A DNA stretch of 47,526 bases from Saprospiraceae bacterium (lineage in GTDB: Bacteria > Bacteroidota > Bacteroidia > Chitinophagales > Saprospiraceae). The notes under the pieces are model-generated. The model was not told the DNA's origin. It made no database searches and saw nothing but the letters and a program-made list of their open reading frames with translations. Within the stretch, counting starts at the first letter, position 1, and every line of letters starts with the position of its first letter. Below are positions 26,618 to 34,812 of the stretch, in pieces. The DNA lies in NCBI GenBank assembly GCA_021299835.1, contig JAJTER010000050.1, positions 1 through 47,526 on the forward strand. Direction: 5' to 3'. The position numbers and the translations under genes are program-made.

Positions 26618-26798
26618 GTAGGGGCGAATTGAATTCGCCCTGTTATAAACAGTACCTATTTTTTACATTCACCTATTTCCTATGATCATCCATTTAATTT
26701 ATATGCAAATACACATTATTTATAGCTAAGAAAATATATTTTCCATAAATAGGTAAATGTATCTGTATCATGGGAGGGCGAATGCAATTCGCCCCTAC
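26618..26798. repeat. MITE-like palindromic element, 181 bp
   Basis: The left end (26618-26640) and right end (26776-26798) are 23-base inverted repeats starting GTAGGGGCGAATTG, with one mismatch. Each end is itself a small palindrome (GGGCGAATT/AATTCGCCC). The symmetry continues inside: TACATTCACCTATTT (26664-26678) pairs with AAATAGGTAAATGTA (26747-26761) at 14 of 15 positions. The whole element could fold into one long imperfect hairpin. It has no ORF. No clear target-site duplication is visible at the edges. This is the form of a non-autonomous mobile element or an intergenic palindromic repeat unit. Confidence 0.7.
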
Positions 26799-26820
26799 AA
26801 AAATGGAATAATATCATCCG

Positions 26821-26846
26821 TGTAATCTTAAAATCCTGATTCAGAA
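26821..26846 (+). repeat. Short dispersed repeat, copy 1 (shortened)
   Basis: TGTAAT and AAATCCTGATTCAGAA match the two ends of copy 3 at 27111-27146, in the same orientation, with about 10 inner bases missing (a CTTA joins them). Confidence 0.6.
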
Positions 26847-26927
26847 TTATTAACAGAAAATATTCACCAAAAAACAAGCAACTCCACTAATTTTCGTTGG
26901 AAATTATACGCCCAGCAGACAGTTGTT

Positions 26928-26960
26928 TGAATCAGGATTTAAAGGATTTATAGCATTAAA
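26928..26960 (-). repeat. Short dispersed repeat, copy 2 (inverted)
   Basis: TGAATCAGGATTTAAAGGAT followed by TTATAGCATTAAA is the reverse complement of copy 3 over about 33 bases with three differences. Copies 2 and 3 face each other and enclose the strong hairpin at 27019-27051. Confidence 0.65.
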
Positions 26961-27018
26961 CATAACGTAGTTGGTTTGATTCGGAAGGTTATTATTAAAT
27001 GCTGCTTTAATTTCCAGA

Positions 27019-27051
27019 CTTTTCGCCGATGTGTTACACATCGGCGAAAAG
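27019..27051. repeat. Perfect 15-bp-stem hairpin with TTA loop
   Basis: CTTTTCGCCGATGTG (27019-27033), loop TTA, then CACATCGGCGAAAAG (27037-27051). All 15 pairs are exact. It is not next to a gene end and has no T run, so it is not an ordinary terminator. A repeat-family palindrome or the stem of a small RNA are the options. Confidence 0.7.
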
Positions 27052-27110
27052 AGGTGGAGACAATAAACTTATATAGGAATAAACATTGCACCCAAATCGA
27101 AGATGTCCTC

Positions 27111-27146
27111 TGTAATACTATAAATCCTGTAAATCCTGATTCAGAA
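27111..27146 (+). repeat. Short dispersed repeat, copy 3
   Basis: TGTAATACTATAAATCCTGT followed by AAATCCTGATTCAGAA. It contains an internal tandem (AAATCCTGT AAATCCTGA). It matches copy 2 in inverted orientation and the ends of copy 1 in direct orientation. Confidence 0.65.
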
Positions 27147-27190
27147 CCAGATAAAAGCAGGTAATTTTATATTGAAACTTGTCGGGGAGA

Positions 27191-27214
27191 AGACGCGAGG
27201 CATCGCGTCTCTAC
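27191..27214 (-). repeat. GTAGAGACGCGA palindromic repeat inserted at the end of the PA-domain gene
   Basis: AGACGCGA (27191-27198), GGCA, TCGCGTCT (27203-27210) form a perfect 8-bp stem. On the minus strand the unit reads GTAGAGACGCGATGCCTCGC and its TAG is the stop codon of the gene at 27211-29487. It shares the GTAG start and palindromic layout with the ends of the 181-bp element, which suggests related insertion units. Confidence 0.65.
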
Positions 27215-29487
27215 GAGGCTTTTGGCAAATTCACTTGATATGGGTATTTTTCCTGTATAAAATCAACCGATTTCTGGAATAATATTCTTCCATTTATATC
27301 TATCATTTTCAGCAAAACGTTCCGTTGACTGTTGGCAAATTGCAAATTGATAAAATCAGTTGCTGGATTAGGAAAAACTGTAAATTGCTCAGTTAGCGTA
27401 TTTAACTCCTCAACATTGGTAGTCACCAGATTACCAACATTAAGTCTGACCACAGGAACAATACCAAAGACATTTCCACCAAAACCAACATACGAATAGG
27501 TTTCTTTAGTTAGGTCACCTGCGATACCAATTAAAGAACCAAACCGTGGTTTTTGTTTGAGAATAGATGCAGTAATCATACCTCCATAATCAATTTCATC
27601 ACTCACAGTCATTTCAAAATTAGCTGTTCCAGAAGCATAATACTCGAGCATAACTAAATATTCAGTATTATCTTCGAGTTTAATAGGTTCTAAACCATTG
27701 TCTTTATTTAACGGAATAACCACAAGAGAATCAGGTTGTTCTTTACCCCCGATGATATAAAATAAAGTTCCTAAACTGGTTCTTTCTGTAGGCTCTGCGT
27801 TGCCATTGGCATTAGCGTCCTTCCATTTATAAATATTTAGAACGGCGGCCTGATCTTTAAGTTGAGCTGCATTGCCCATCATAAAAGATACGCTTTTTAT
27901 ATATTTATTTTTGCCTATAGGCACATAATAATGATTTCCGAAAGCCCAGGAATGCGGTTCTCCTGCTGTCCAACTGGCATCGGCAGGTCTGATTGTTCTG
28001 TTTGGGCCTAAATCTTTTGAAAAGGTTGAATCTGTAATTGTGAATAGAAACTCCTGGATATTATTTGAAGAATCTGCATCTACCTTATCTGAAAGAATTT
28101 CATAATAGCCGAGATAAACACCTTTTGCCGCAGGAGTGAAAGTTTGAGAAAATAATTTATTCTCAACCACCGCATTAGAAGGTAAAGTATCATAGACATT
28201 TCTCGTTTTAAAAACTTCCTTAAAACCATTATCGAGGATGATAACTTCTAAAGGTACTTTGAATTGGGTTGCAGCACCTTTATTTTCAACATCAGCGAGG
28301 AAATTTATAGGTTCAACGAAATCCAGCGGTGTAGCAGCATTTTGCGGAACAGCGAAGAAAGTATTTACCTGTAAATTAAAAGATTCTTGTTCTACAATTT
28401 TCACATCATCGATGCCCCAATAGTAATAATTTGCTTCATATCTGAACTTAATTATTAAACTTTTTGCGCCACCCGTTTTTGGCATCGGAACCCTTAATAA
28501 AGTTTTTTCATTAGCATTATTAGTGGTTATATCTGTATTGATAGCAACACTATCCCAACTCACTCCCTTATTGGTTGACCAGGCAACAAAATAGTTGCTT
28601 CTAAATTGTCTCGTATATTGGTGAAATTCAACACTATAGGCAGGAGCCGTACTATTGGTTAAAATAATTTCGGGTGAAATTAATTCAGCAATTTGAGGAG
28701 CGGCACAAGGACCCAGACCTGCATTGGTACCACATCCTTCATTATTTGAATTACTATCATAAAAATCAGATTCAAATACCATGGCGCCATCAAAACTTGA
28801 TGGAGATGGGAAAAAAGTTACTCCACCGCAACTACCATTCATTGCACCATTAGGAGATAAACGCCAGCTAACATTTGATACTGCATTACCCGTACAAGAA
28901 ACAGTTTTTACTGTCCAATTATTTAGTCCACATCTGAAATCACCCTCACCCGGTTTTGACTCCCAGACAACGCCAGGTGCGCTTTTTGTTGGAGAATCAA
29001 ATCTTTTAATGGTAACATTCAAACCACCTGCTGTAATAAGCGCCCTCAATTTATTACCATCGGCCAACGTCATGTTCAAAACGGGAATTTTAACATCTTT
29101 ACCCGAAGCTGAAGATGCCATGGGAAAAATATCACCTGCTGCATTATTAAAAATGATAACTGCGATAGCGCCTTTTAATTGAGCATTCAATGCTTTATCA
29201 GAAAAAGGACAGGTACCACGGTCAATTACTGCAATTTTTCCAGTCAAATCATTATCTACCTGGCAACCAAGAGTGACTCCAGCGGGACCAGATACAAAAG
29301 CTAACTGACCTTTTAATGGAGCTTCGGTTGAACAATAGGTTGCACCGAAATTAGCAATCCAGGATTTGTAACTTCCAGCCACTGAAGAAGGCGCATCAAT
29401 AATCACAGAATGAGAACCCTGTGCATTAACATGATTATAAAGTAAAGACCCTAAAATTAAAATGGTCATTCTATTCCACATAAACAT
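27211..29487 (-). CDS. Secreted PA-domain protein with truncated T9SS sorting domain
   Basis: 758 residues. A signal peptide ends near NHVNAQG. A PA (protease-associated) domain, about residues 65-165, includes GKIAVIDRGTCPFSDKALNAQ and GAIAVIIFNN. A beta-sandwich region with YYYWGIDDVKIVEQ (MAM/jelly-roll-like) and further Ig-like segments follow. The C-terminal stretch beginning FTVFPNPATDFINLQF and MIDINGRILFQKS is the start of a T9SS type A sorting domain, but the protein ends at VNLPKAS. The usual last 20-25 residues, with the final basic and hydrophobic strand, are missing. The stop codon is part of a palindromic repeat (27191-27214). The protein should reach the periplasm; T9SS export and surface attachment are doubtful. 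No protease catalytic domain is seen. Confidence 0.85.
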   Translation of the reverse strand: MFMWNRMTILILGSLLYNHVNAQGSHSVIIDAPSSVAGSYKSWIANFGATYCSTEAPLKGQLAFVSGPAGVTLGCQVDNDLTGKIAVIDRGTCPFSDKALNAQLKGAIAVIIFNNAAGDIFPMASSASGKDVKIPVLNMTLADGNKLRALITAGGLNVTIKRFDSPTKSAPGVVWESKPGEGDFRCGLNNWTVKTVSCTGNAVSNVSWRLSPNGAMNGSCGGVTFFPSPSSFDGAMVFESDFYDSNSNNEGCGTNAGLGPCAAPQIAELISPEIILTNSTAPAYSVEFHQYTRQFRSNYFVAWSTNKGVSWDSVAINTDITTNNANEKTLLRVPMPKTGGAKSLIIKFRYEANYYYWGIDDVKIVEQESFNLQVNTFFAVPQNAATPLDFVEPINFLADVENKGAATQFKVPLEVIILDNGFKEVFKTRNVYDTLPSNAVVENKLFSQTFTPAAKGVYLGYYEILSDKVDADSSNNIQEFLFTITDSTFSKDLGPNRTIRPADASWTAGEPHSWAFGNHYYVPIGKNKYIKSVSFMMGNAAQLKDQAAVLNIYKWKDANANGNAEPTERTSLGTLFYIIGGKEQPDSLVVIPLNKDNGLEPIKLEDNTEYLVMLEYYASGTANFEMTVSDEIDYGGMITASILKQKPRFGSLIGIAGDLTKETYSYVGFGGNVFGIVPVVRLNVGNLVTTNVEELNTLTEQFTVFPNPATDFINLQFANSQRNVLLKMIDINGRILFQKSVDFIQEKYPYQVNLPKAS

Positions 29488-29563
29488 CTATTTTATATTT
29501 TTTAAAAAATAAATATAACCAAAAAAATGACAAAACAATCAAAAAGTAATAAAGTTCCTTTAG

Positions 29564-29914
29564 TTATGCGGAAAAAGAGGTACCACAACCGCAAGTTTCC
29601 TTAGCATTAGGATTATTAAAGCTAAATCCCCTATTTTGAAGGCCATCTAACCAGTCAATTTCCATTCCCAACAAATAGATTGCATGAGCTTTTTGCATAA
29701 AAACGGTTAACCCCTCATGTTCATAAACTTCATCATTTTCTTTTGGCGTATCAAAACCAAGAATATAAGAAAATCCGGAACAACCACCACCTTTTACACC
29801 GATGCGCAAACCGTGATTATCAGAAATATTTTGATCTAATTTTATTTTACGTAATTGTTTGAGCGCACCTTCAGTAAGGTTAACAGGCAATGTTGACATT
29901 TGAGTATCGTTCAT
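29564..29914 (-). CDS. A-type iron-sulfur cluster carrier (IscA/SufA/ErpA family)
   Basis: 116 residues. The three conserved cysteines are present: GGGCSGFSYILGF in the middle and ETCGCGTSFSA at the C-terminus. This is the HesB/IscA fold that carries Fe-S clusters from the assembly scaffold to target enzymes. No isc or suf genes adjoin it, so a general carrier of the ErpA kind is likely, but members of the family cannot be separated by eye. The window encodes several Fe-S clients and factors (Nfu, Mrp, the CCG protein and ferredoxin). The gene is divergent from the aminotransferase-like gene at 30024. Confidence 0.92.
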   Translation of the reverse strand: MNDTQMSTLPVNLTEGALKQLRKIKLDQNISDNHGLRIGVKGGGCSGFSYILGFDTPKENDEVYEHEGLTVFMQKAHAIYLLGMEIDWLDGLQNRGFSFNNPNAKETCGCGTSFSA

Positions 29915-30023
29915 CTTAACTTAATTTTATTACGAATATACAAATTCAAACATTATTTGAGGCCATACAGTTGACAATCCCTTAATTTTTATTATTTTTA
30001 ATTAACTGATTAAAACAATAAAA

Positions 30024-31319
30024 ATGAATATAGCGTCAAGACGTAATTTTTTAGTAAAGTTAGGAGCGGTGGGCAGTTTGTCCTTTTTATCAAACCTATC
30101 AAAAGGCAACCACCAAATAGATTCAATCATATCGGCAAAAGCTGAAAAATCAGAAGATGAATTAGTTACTGATGAATCCTTCTGGTATCAAATAAAAATG
30201 GCCTTTTCGGTATCCCCTACCTTAATAAACTTAAATAATGGTGGTGTATCTCCGCAACCCAAGGTGGTTCAGGATGCCGTAGAAAGATATAACAAGTTGA
30301 GTAACGAAACGCCTTCTTTTTATATGTGGAGAACATTGGATGATGGGCGTGAACCACTTAGAAGGAAATTAGCTGAATTAGCGGGTTGCTCTCCTGATAA
30401 CTTAGCTATCATGAGGAATTCTTCAGAAGCCCTTGAAAATATAATTTTTGGTATTACACTACAACGAGGGGATGAAGTTGTCCTTTCTAAGCAAGATTAC
30501 CCAAATATGATCAATGCTTGGAAACAAAGAGAGCATAGAGAGGGTATTGTTTTAAAGTGGATTTCTTTAAATCTCCCTACGACCGATGAAGATTATCTCT
30601 ATCGAAGCTATACACAGGCATTCACAAATAAAACTAAGGTAGTCCATATCACCCATTTAATTAATTGGTGCGGACAAATTGTTCCAACTCAAAGAATAGC
30701 TGTTGAAGCTCGTTCAAAAGGAATTTTATCTGTTATCGATGGAGCTCATAGTTTTGCTCATATTGAATATAAAATTCCAGATTTAGAGGGTGATTTTTAT
30801 GGAACCAGTTTACATAAATGGTTATGTGCGCCTTTTGGGAGTGGTTTATTGTATGTTAAACAAGATAAAATTAGTTCATTATATCCATTAATGGCCGCGG
30901 GGGATCCCGTATCATCTGATATACGAAAGTTTGAAAACCTTGGCACCAGATCCTTTGCCATCGAACAAGCTATCGGTCAGGCCATTGATTTTCACTATAT
31001 GATAGGAGGTAGTCTGAAGCAAAAGCGATTAGAATATTTAAAGCAATACTGGTGTAACAAACTTAAGAAATTAAATGGGGTGAGCATTCACACCCCTTTG
31101 GATCCAAAGTTTTCTTGTGCTATTGCTAATTTTAAGATAGCTAATATGGAAACACATGCTATTTCCTCTGAATTGTTATCAAAATACAAAGTACATACTG
31201 TTTCTATTGTTTGGGACAATATTGATAGCGTAAGAGTTACGCCCAATGTTTATACCACCACCAGGGATTTGGATGTATTTATTCAAGCGGTAGAAAAAAT
31301 GGTTGCAAGCAAATCATAA
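30024..31319 (+). CDS. Tat-exported class V aminotransferase-like PLP enzyme
   Basis: 431 residues. The N-terminus MNIASRRNFLVKLGAVGSLSFLS has the twin-arginine motif SRRNFL and a short hydrophobic core, so export by the Tat pathway as a folded holoenzyme is likely. The fold is class V: IMRNSSEALENIIFG binds the cofactor phosphate, VIDGAHSFAHIEY has the Asp that contacts the PLP nitrogen, and Lys265 in GTSLHKWLCAPFGSG forms the Schiff base. It resembles isopenicillin-N epimerase and cysteine desulfurase-like proteins, but lacks the mobile Cys loop of true NifS/IscS desulfurases. The reaction is unknown; an amino-acid or peptide epimerase, lyase or transaminase acting in the periplasm is possible. 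It ends one base before the convergent namZ stop. Confidence 0.85.
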   Translation: MNIASRRNFLVKLGAVGSLSFLSNLSKGNHQIDSIISAKAEKSEDELVTDESFWYQIKMAFSVSPTLINLNNGGVSPQPKVVQDAVERYNKLSNETPSFYMWRTLDDGREPLRRKLAELAGCSPDNLAIMRNSSEALENIIFGITLQRGDEVVLSKQDYPNMINAWKQREHREGIVLKWISLNLPTTDEDYLYRSYTQAFTNKTKVVHITHLINWCGQIVPTQRIAVEARSKGILSVIDGAHSFAHIEYKIPDLEGDFYGTSLHKWLCAPFGSGLLYVKQDKISSLYPLMAAGDPVSSDIRKFENLGTRSFAIEQAIGQAIDFHYMIGGSLKQKRLEYLKQYWCNKLKKLNGVSIHTPLDPKFSCAIANFKIANMETHAISSELLSKYKVHTVSIVWDNIDSVRVTPNVYTTTRDLDVFIQAVEKMVASKS

Positions 31320-31320
31320 A

Positions 31321-32508
31321 TTAATCTTCATAGATTAAATATTTCTTCCTGGTTTGTTTGTATGCGTTAAGGCCTGGCACCCAGGTATCTTTTATTTGCT
31401 GTTCTGTATAACCTGCCTGAATCATTTCTCTTAGTTTGGCATTTCCAGCAAGTTTATCAAAAAATAAACCTGCGAGAAAAAAAGATTCCTTCTCTGGATA
31501 GTCTTTGTAAAATTGAATTAGATAACTGAGATCAATGGTTTTTCTTGCTTTAATGGTGCGTTCATCCATGCTGGAGAGGTCAATGCCCCGGCATAGTTTT
31601 CCAAGCTGTGGAGGATTCATAGCGCCAGGCTTTGACACAGGTGTGAAAGAAAAATCTCCTGCATTCATATTCGGAGCGCCCACTACCTGAAATTGTTTAT
31701 TTGTACCTCTCCCAAGGCTGATAGGAGTACCCTCAAAAAAACAAATAGATGGATACAGATAAATAGAACGCATATTGGGTAAATTGGGTGAAGGAGGAAT
31801 AGGCAAATTATAAACCATTGAATGATTGTAGTTAAAACAAGAAATAACCTGAAGACTACATTTTTTATTCATACCCAGCCAATTTTCACCATTTATCATA
31901 CTGGCATACTCCCCTATCGTCAAACCATGAACAATAGGAATAGGGTGCATACCAACGAAGGATTGATAAGCTATATCAAGTATTGGACCATCTACAAAAT
32001 GTCCATTTGGATTAGGCCTGTCAAAGACCATTAAGGGAATTTTGTTATCAGCACAGGATAACATAACATAATGAAGTGTTGAAATATAGGTATAAAATCT
32101 GGTGCCAACATCTTGAATATCAAAAATCAATAGGTCAATACCTTCCAAATCAGCCTTGTCAGGTGCTTTTTTTGAGCCATAAATACTAATGATTGGCAAA
32201 CCTGTTTTAGCATCTTTACTATCTGAAATTTTTTCGCCCGCGTCAGCATTTCCTCTAAAACCATGTTCCGGTGCGAATATTTTTTTTACATTTAAGCCAA
32301 GATTAATGAGTGAATCTACCAAATGAATAGAACCAATCATACTTGTTTGATTAACAACCAACCCTATATTCTTCCCTTTTAAAAGAGGTAAGTATTCAGT
32401 AGTTCTCTCCGCTCCTGTAAGCAGGTTATTCGTCTGACAAAATAAGATTGAACTAAAAATAAAAGTAAAAAGAATACTTAATGTAGCAATTTTAAAGTTA
32501 TTTTTCAT
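31321..32508 (-). CDS. namZ: NamZ-like exo-beta-N-acetylmuramidase (DUF1343)
   Basis: 395 residues from ATG 32508. A signal peptide (MKNNFKIATLSILFTFIFSSILFCQ) is followed by the DUF1343 core: GLVVNQTS, KKIFAPEHGFRGNADAGE, LIFDIQDVGTRFYTYISTL and MVFDRPNPNGHFVDGPIL. The last motifs hold the acidic residues of the family's active site. NamZ removes terminal N-acetylmuramic acid from muropeptides or glycan chains, so this protein probably acts in cell-wall recycling or feeding on peptidoglycan in the periplasm. An extended frame begins with TTG at 32529 but does not add to the signal peptide. It is divergent from the exonuclease gene at 32588 and convergent with the Tat enzyme, with a single base between the stops. 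Confidence 0.88.
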   Translation of the reverse strand: MKNNFKIATLSILFTFIFSSILFCQTNNLLTGAERTTEYLPLLKGKNIGLVVNQTSMIGSIHLVDSLINLGLNVKKIFAPEHGFRGNADAGEKISDSKDAKTGLPIISIYGSKKAPDKADLEGIDLLIFDIQDVGTRFYTYISTLHYVMLSCADNKIPLMVFDRPNPNGHFVDGPILDIAYQSFVGMHPIPIVHGLTIGEYASMINGENWLGMNKKCSLQVISCFNYNHSMVYNLPIPPSPNLPNMRSIYLYPSICFFEGTPISLGRGTNKQFQVVGAPNMNAGDFSFTPVSKPGAMNPPQLGKLCRGIDLSSMDERTIKARKTIDLSYLIQFYKDYPEKESFFLAGLFFDKLAGNAKLREMIQAGYTEQQIKDTWVPGLNAYKQTRKKYLIYED

Positions 32509-32587
32509 AATTGATTTAGCTTTTGGCAATTCATTGCTGAAATATAGCGCTTTTTCAACAAATTTTCAATCAACAAAAACGATAGAA

Positions 32588-33976
32588 ATGCAATTTGCGG
32601 TCATAGATATAGAGACAACGGGAGGAAATGCAACAAATAATAAAATTATTGAAATAGCGGTAGTTGTTCACGATGGGGAAAAAGTAATTAAAACCTGGGA
32701 AACACTAATTAATCCTGAAACCTATATTCCTTATGGCATTACGGAATTAACTGGCATAACGCAATCTATGGTTGCCGATGCTCCTAAATTTTATGAAATA
32801 GCAAAAGAATTAATTGAAGTAACCGAGAATACTGTATTTGTGGCACACAATGTTCGTTTTGATTATTCATTTATCAAAAGTGCATTTAGTGATTTAGGTT
32901 ATACCTTCACCCGTAAACAATTATGTACTATTCAATTAAGTAGAAAGATTTTTCCTTCTCTTCCGAGTTTTGGATTATCCGCCATTTCAAAACATTTGAA
33001 TATACATAATCCCGACAGGCACAGAGCCATGGGCGATGCAATGACTACGGCAAAATTATTGGAATTAATTTTTAAGGAGATAAATGCCGTTGAAGTAATT
33101 GATGATTTAGTAAATATGGGAATCAAGGAGAGCAAACTTCCGAACAATTTGTCTCTTCAAGATATACAATCATTGCCTGATACCTGCGGAATTTATTATT
33201 TTAAGAACGAAAATGGAAACATAGTTTATGTAGGAAAAAGTAAAAATATTCAAAAAAGAGTAGCTTCACATTTTTCAGATTACACGGAAAAAGCATCAAA
33301 ATTGCAACGATTAGTTTACGATATAGACTTTGAAGAAACCGGTTCTGAATTAGCCTCACTCATTTTAGAATCTTATCAAATAAAAAAAATAATGCCTGAG
33401 GTTAACAAGGCACAAAGAGCGAAAACATATCAGTTCATAATTTATAGTTACCTTAATAATCAAGGATATTTATGTTTTGATATAAAGCAGAAAAAGGATT
33501 TCAAGAAGAATAAAAAAGTAGAGATTCTCTCTGAGTATAGTAAAATAACCATTGCAAAGAGCAGATTAAGCGCTTACAGGCAGGAATTTAACCTATGTGA
33601 TCATTTGATGGAAGGAGATTCGTTATTTGGCATTCCTTGCTTTCACTATAAAATAAAACAATGCGCTGGTGCTTGTTGCTCAAAAGAAGAAGTAACTTCT
33701 TATAATGAGCGTGCAGAATTAGCAAAACTGAAATTGAAAAAGAGTTTAGATGGCAGTTTTTTAATAATAGATGAGGGAAGAACAAAGGGAGAAAAATGTA
33801 TCATTGCTGTTCAAAGCGGTCAATTCTATGGCTATGATTATATTGAGGAAGAATTATTTCAAGATTCACTTGGTCAATGGGAAGAATTCATTAAAAAATA
33901 TCCTGAAAATGGAGAAATAAATCAAATTATAAGCAGATATATGACTAAAAACAAATTAACAACAATAACAATATAG
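32588..33976 (+). CDS. DnaQ-type exonuclease fused to UvrC-like GIY-YIG nuclease with four-cysteine motif
   Basis: 462 residues from ATG 32588. Residues 1-180 form a DEDDh 3'-5' exonuclease: Asp7 and Glu9 in VIDIETTGG, Asp92 in HNVRFDYSF, His145 and Asp150 in HRAMGDAMT. Residues about 195-290 form a GIY-YIG nuclease (TCGIYYFKNENG, IVYVGKSKNIQKRV, SLILESYQIKK) as in UvrC and Cho. Further on, Cys337, Cys351, Cys359 and Cys363 have the spacing C-x13-C-x7-C-x3-C, close to the cysteine set that binds a 4Fe-4S cluster in UvrC. UvrBC helix-hairpin-helix and the second nuclease domain are absent. The architecture suggests a repair enzyme that incises and trims damaged DNA. A longer frame from 32534 (TTG) is not favoured. 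Confidence 0.88.
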   Translation: MQFAVIDIETTGGNATNNKIIEIAVVVHDGEKVIKTWETLINPETYIPYGITELTGITQSMVADAPKFYEIAKELIEVTENTVFVAHNVRFDYSFIKSAFSDLGYTFTRKQLCTIQLSRKIFPSLPSFGLSAISKHLNIHNPDRHRAMGDAMTTAKLLELIFKEINAVEVIDDLVNMGIKESKLPNNLSLQDIQSLPDTCGIYYFKNENGNIVYVGKSKNIQKRVASHFSDYTEKASKLQRLVYDIDFEETGSELASLILESYQIKKIMPEVNKAQRAKTYQFIIYSYLNNQGYLCFDIKQKKDFKKNKKVEILSEYSKITIAKSRLSAYRQEFNLCDHLMEGDSLFGIPCFHYKIKQCAGACCSKEEVTSYNERAELAKLKLKKSLDGSFLIIDEGRTKGEKCIIAVQSGQFYGYDYIEEELFQDSLGQWEEFIKKYPENGEINQIISRYMTKNKLTTITI

Positions 33977-33979
33977 GCA

Positions 33980-34801
33980 TCAAGAAGAAGCGTACATTGA
34001 CAAATACGTTTTCATTTCGTCGTGAATTTTTTTAGCTTCTTTCGCAGCGGCCTCCTCAAAATCAATTCCTTTAGAGGCATAAATGATGGATCTTCCTACA
34101 TTTACTAAAAGACCTGCTTCTTTTGTCAGCCCAAAAGAAGAAATCTCCTTTAAATCCCCCCCTTGAGCACCAACACCGGGAATGAGGATAAAATGATTAG
34201 GTATAATTTTACGAATCTCGGCTAGTTCATTTGGGTGAGTAGCACCCACAACAAACATGGTATTTGCTTCATTTCCCCAATTTTTTGCTTCGCTAATGAC
34301 TTTCTGGTATAATTTTTCGCCAGATTCGAGCGTCAGAAATTGAAAATCTTTACTCCCAGGATTTGAAGTAAGGCCAAGAATAACAACCCATTTATCGGGA
34401 TATTCATAAAAAGGTATAATAGAATCGCTACCCATATACGGTGCAACGGTTACTGCATCGGCCTTTAAATAATCAAAAATAGCTGAAGCATATTTACCCG
34501 AGGTATTACCGATATCACCCCTTTTTGCATCGGCAATAACAAAATGAGAAGAAGGAATATAAGCAAATGTTTCTTCCAGTATTTTCCACCCGAGAGACCC
34601 TATACTTTCATAAAAAGCCCAATTTGGTTTATAAGAAACACAATAATCCTTCGTACAATCAATAATCCTTTTGTTAAATTCAAGTAAATCTTTAGGTGAT
34701 TTACTTAAAGAATCTGGTAAAAGATTAGTATCAGGATCCAATCCAATACAGAGATATGATTTTTTTTCAAAAATATGCTTAATCAGCGCGGCACGATTCA
34801 T
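33980..34801 (-). CDS. pyrF: Orotidine 5'-phosphate decarboxylase (group 2)
   Basis: 273 residues, the longer group 2 form. LCIGLDPDTNLLP near the N-terminus, SYKPNWAFYESIG, the catalytic core VIADAKRGDIGNTSGKYA with the Lys-Asp tetrad residues, and late motifs ILIPGVGAQGGD and VNVGRSIIYA are visible. It makes UMP from OMP. It is the last gene of a minus-strand group mrp - nfu - pyrF with 11 bases to nfu. The stop lies 3 bases from the convergent exonuclease stop. No other pyrimidine genes adjoin it. Confidence 0.95.
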   Translation of the reverse strand: MNRAALIKHIFEKKSYLCIGLDPDTNLLPDSLSKSPKDLLEFNKRIIDCTKDYCVSYKPNWAFYESIGSLGWKILEETFAYIPSSHFVIADAKRGDIGNTSGKYASAIFDYLKADAVTVAPYMGSDSIIPFYEYPDKWVVILGLTSNPGSKDFQFLTLESGEKLYQKVISEAKNWGNEANTMFVVGATHPNELAEIRKIIPNHFILIPGVGAQGGDLKEISSFGLTKEAGLLVNVGRSIIYASKGIDFEEAAAKEAKKIHDEMKTYLSMYASS

Positions 34802-34812
34802 ACAACTTGAAA

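Noticed and set aside
26976-27164. 62-residue ORF in the repeat region
   Set aside because: It reads across the perfect hairpin and the short repeat; the frame is explained by repeats and has no protein-like composition.
26619-27214. CRISPR array
   Set aside because: The repeats are few, unevenly spaced, of different families and in both orientations; no cas gene is near.
28781-29182. 133-residue plus-strand ORF inside the PA-domain gene
   Set aside because: Antisense shadow of a long, well-supported coding region.
30024-31319. Cysteine desulfurase for Fe-S assembly, suggested by the neighbouring A-type carrier
   Set aside because: The protein has a Tat signal and lacks the conserved catalytic Cys loop, so it is more likely an exported PLP enzyme of other function.
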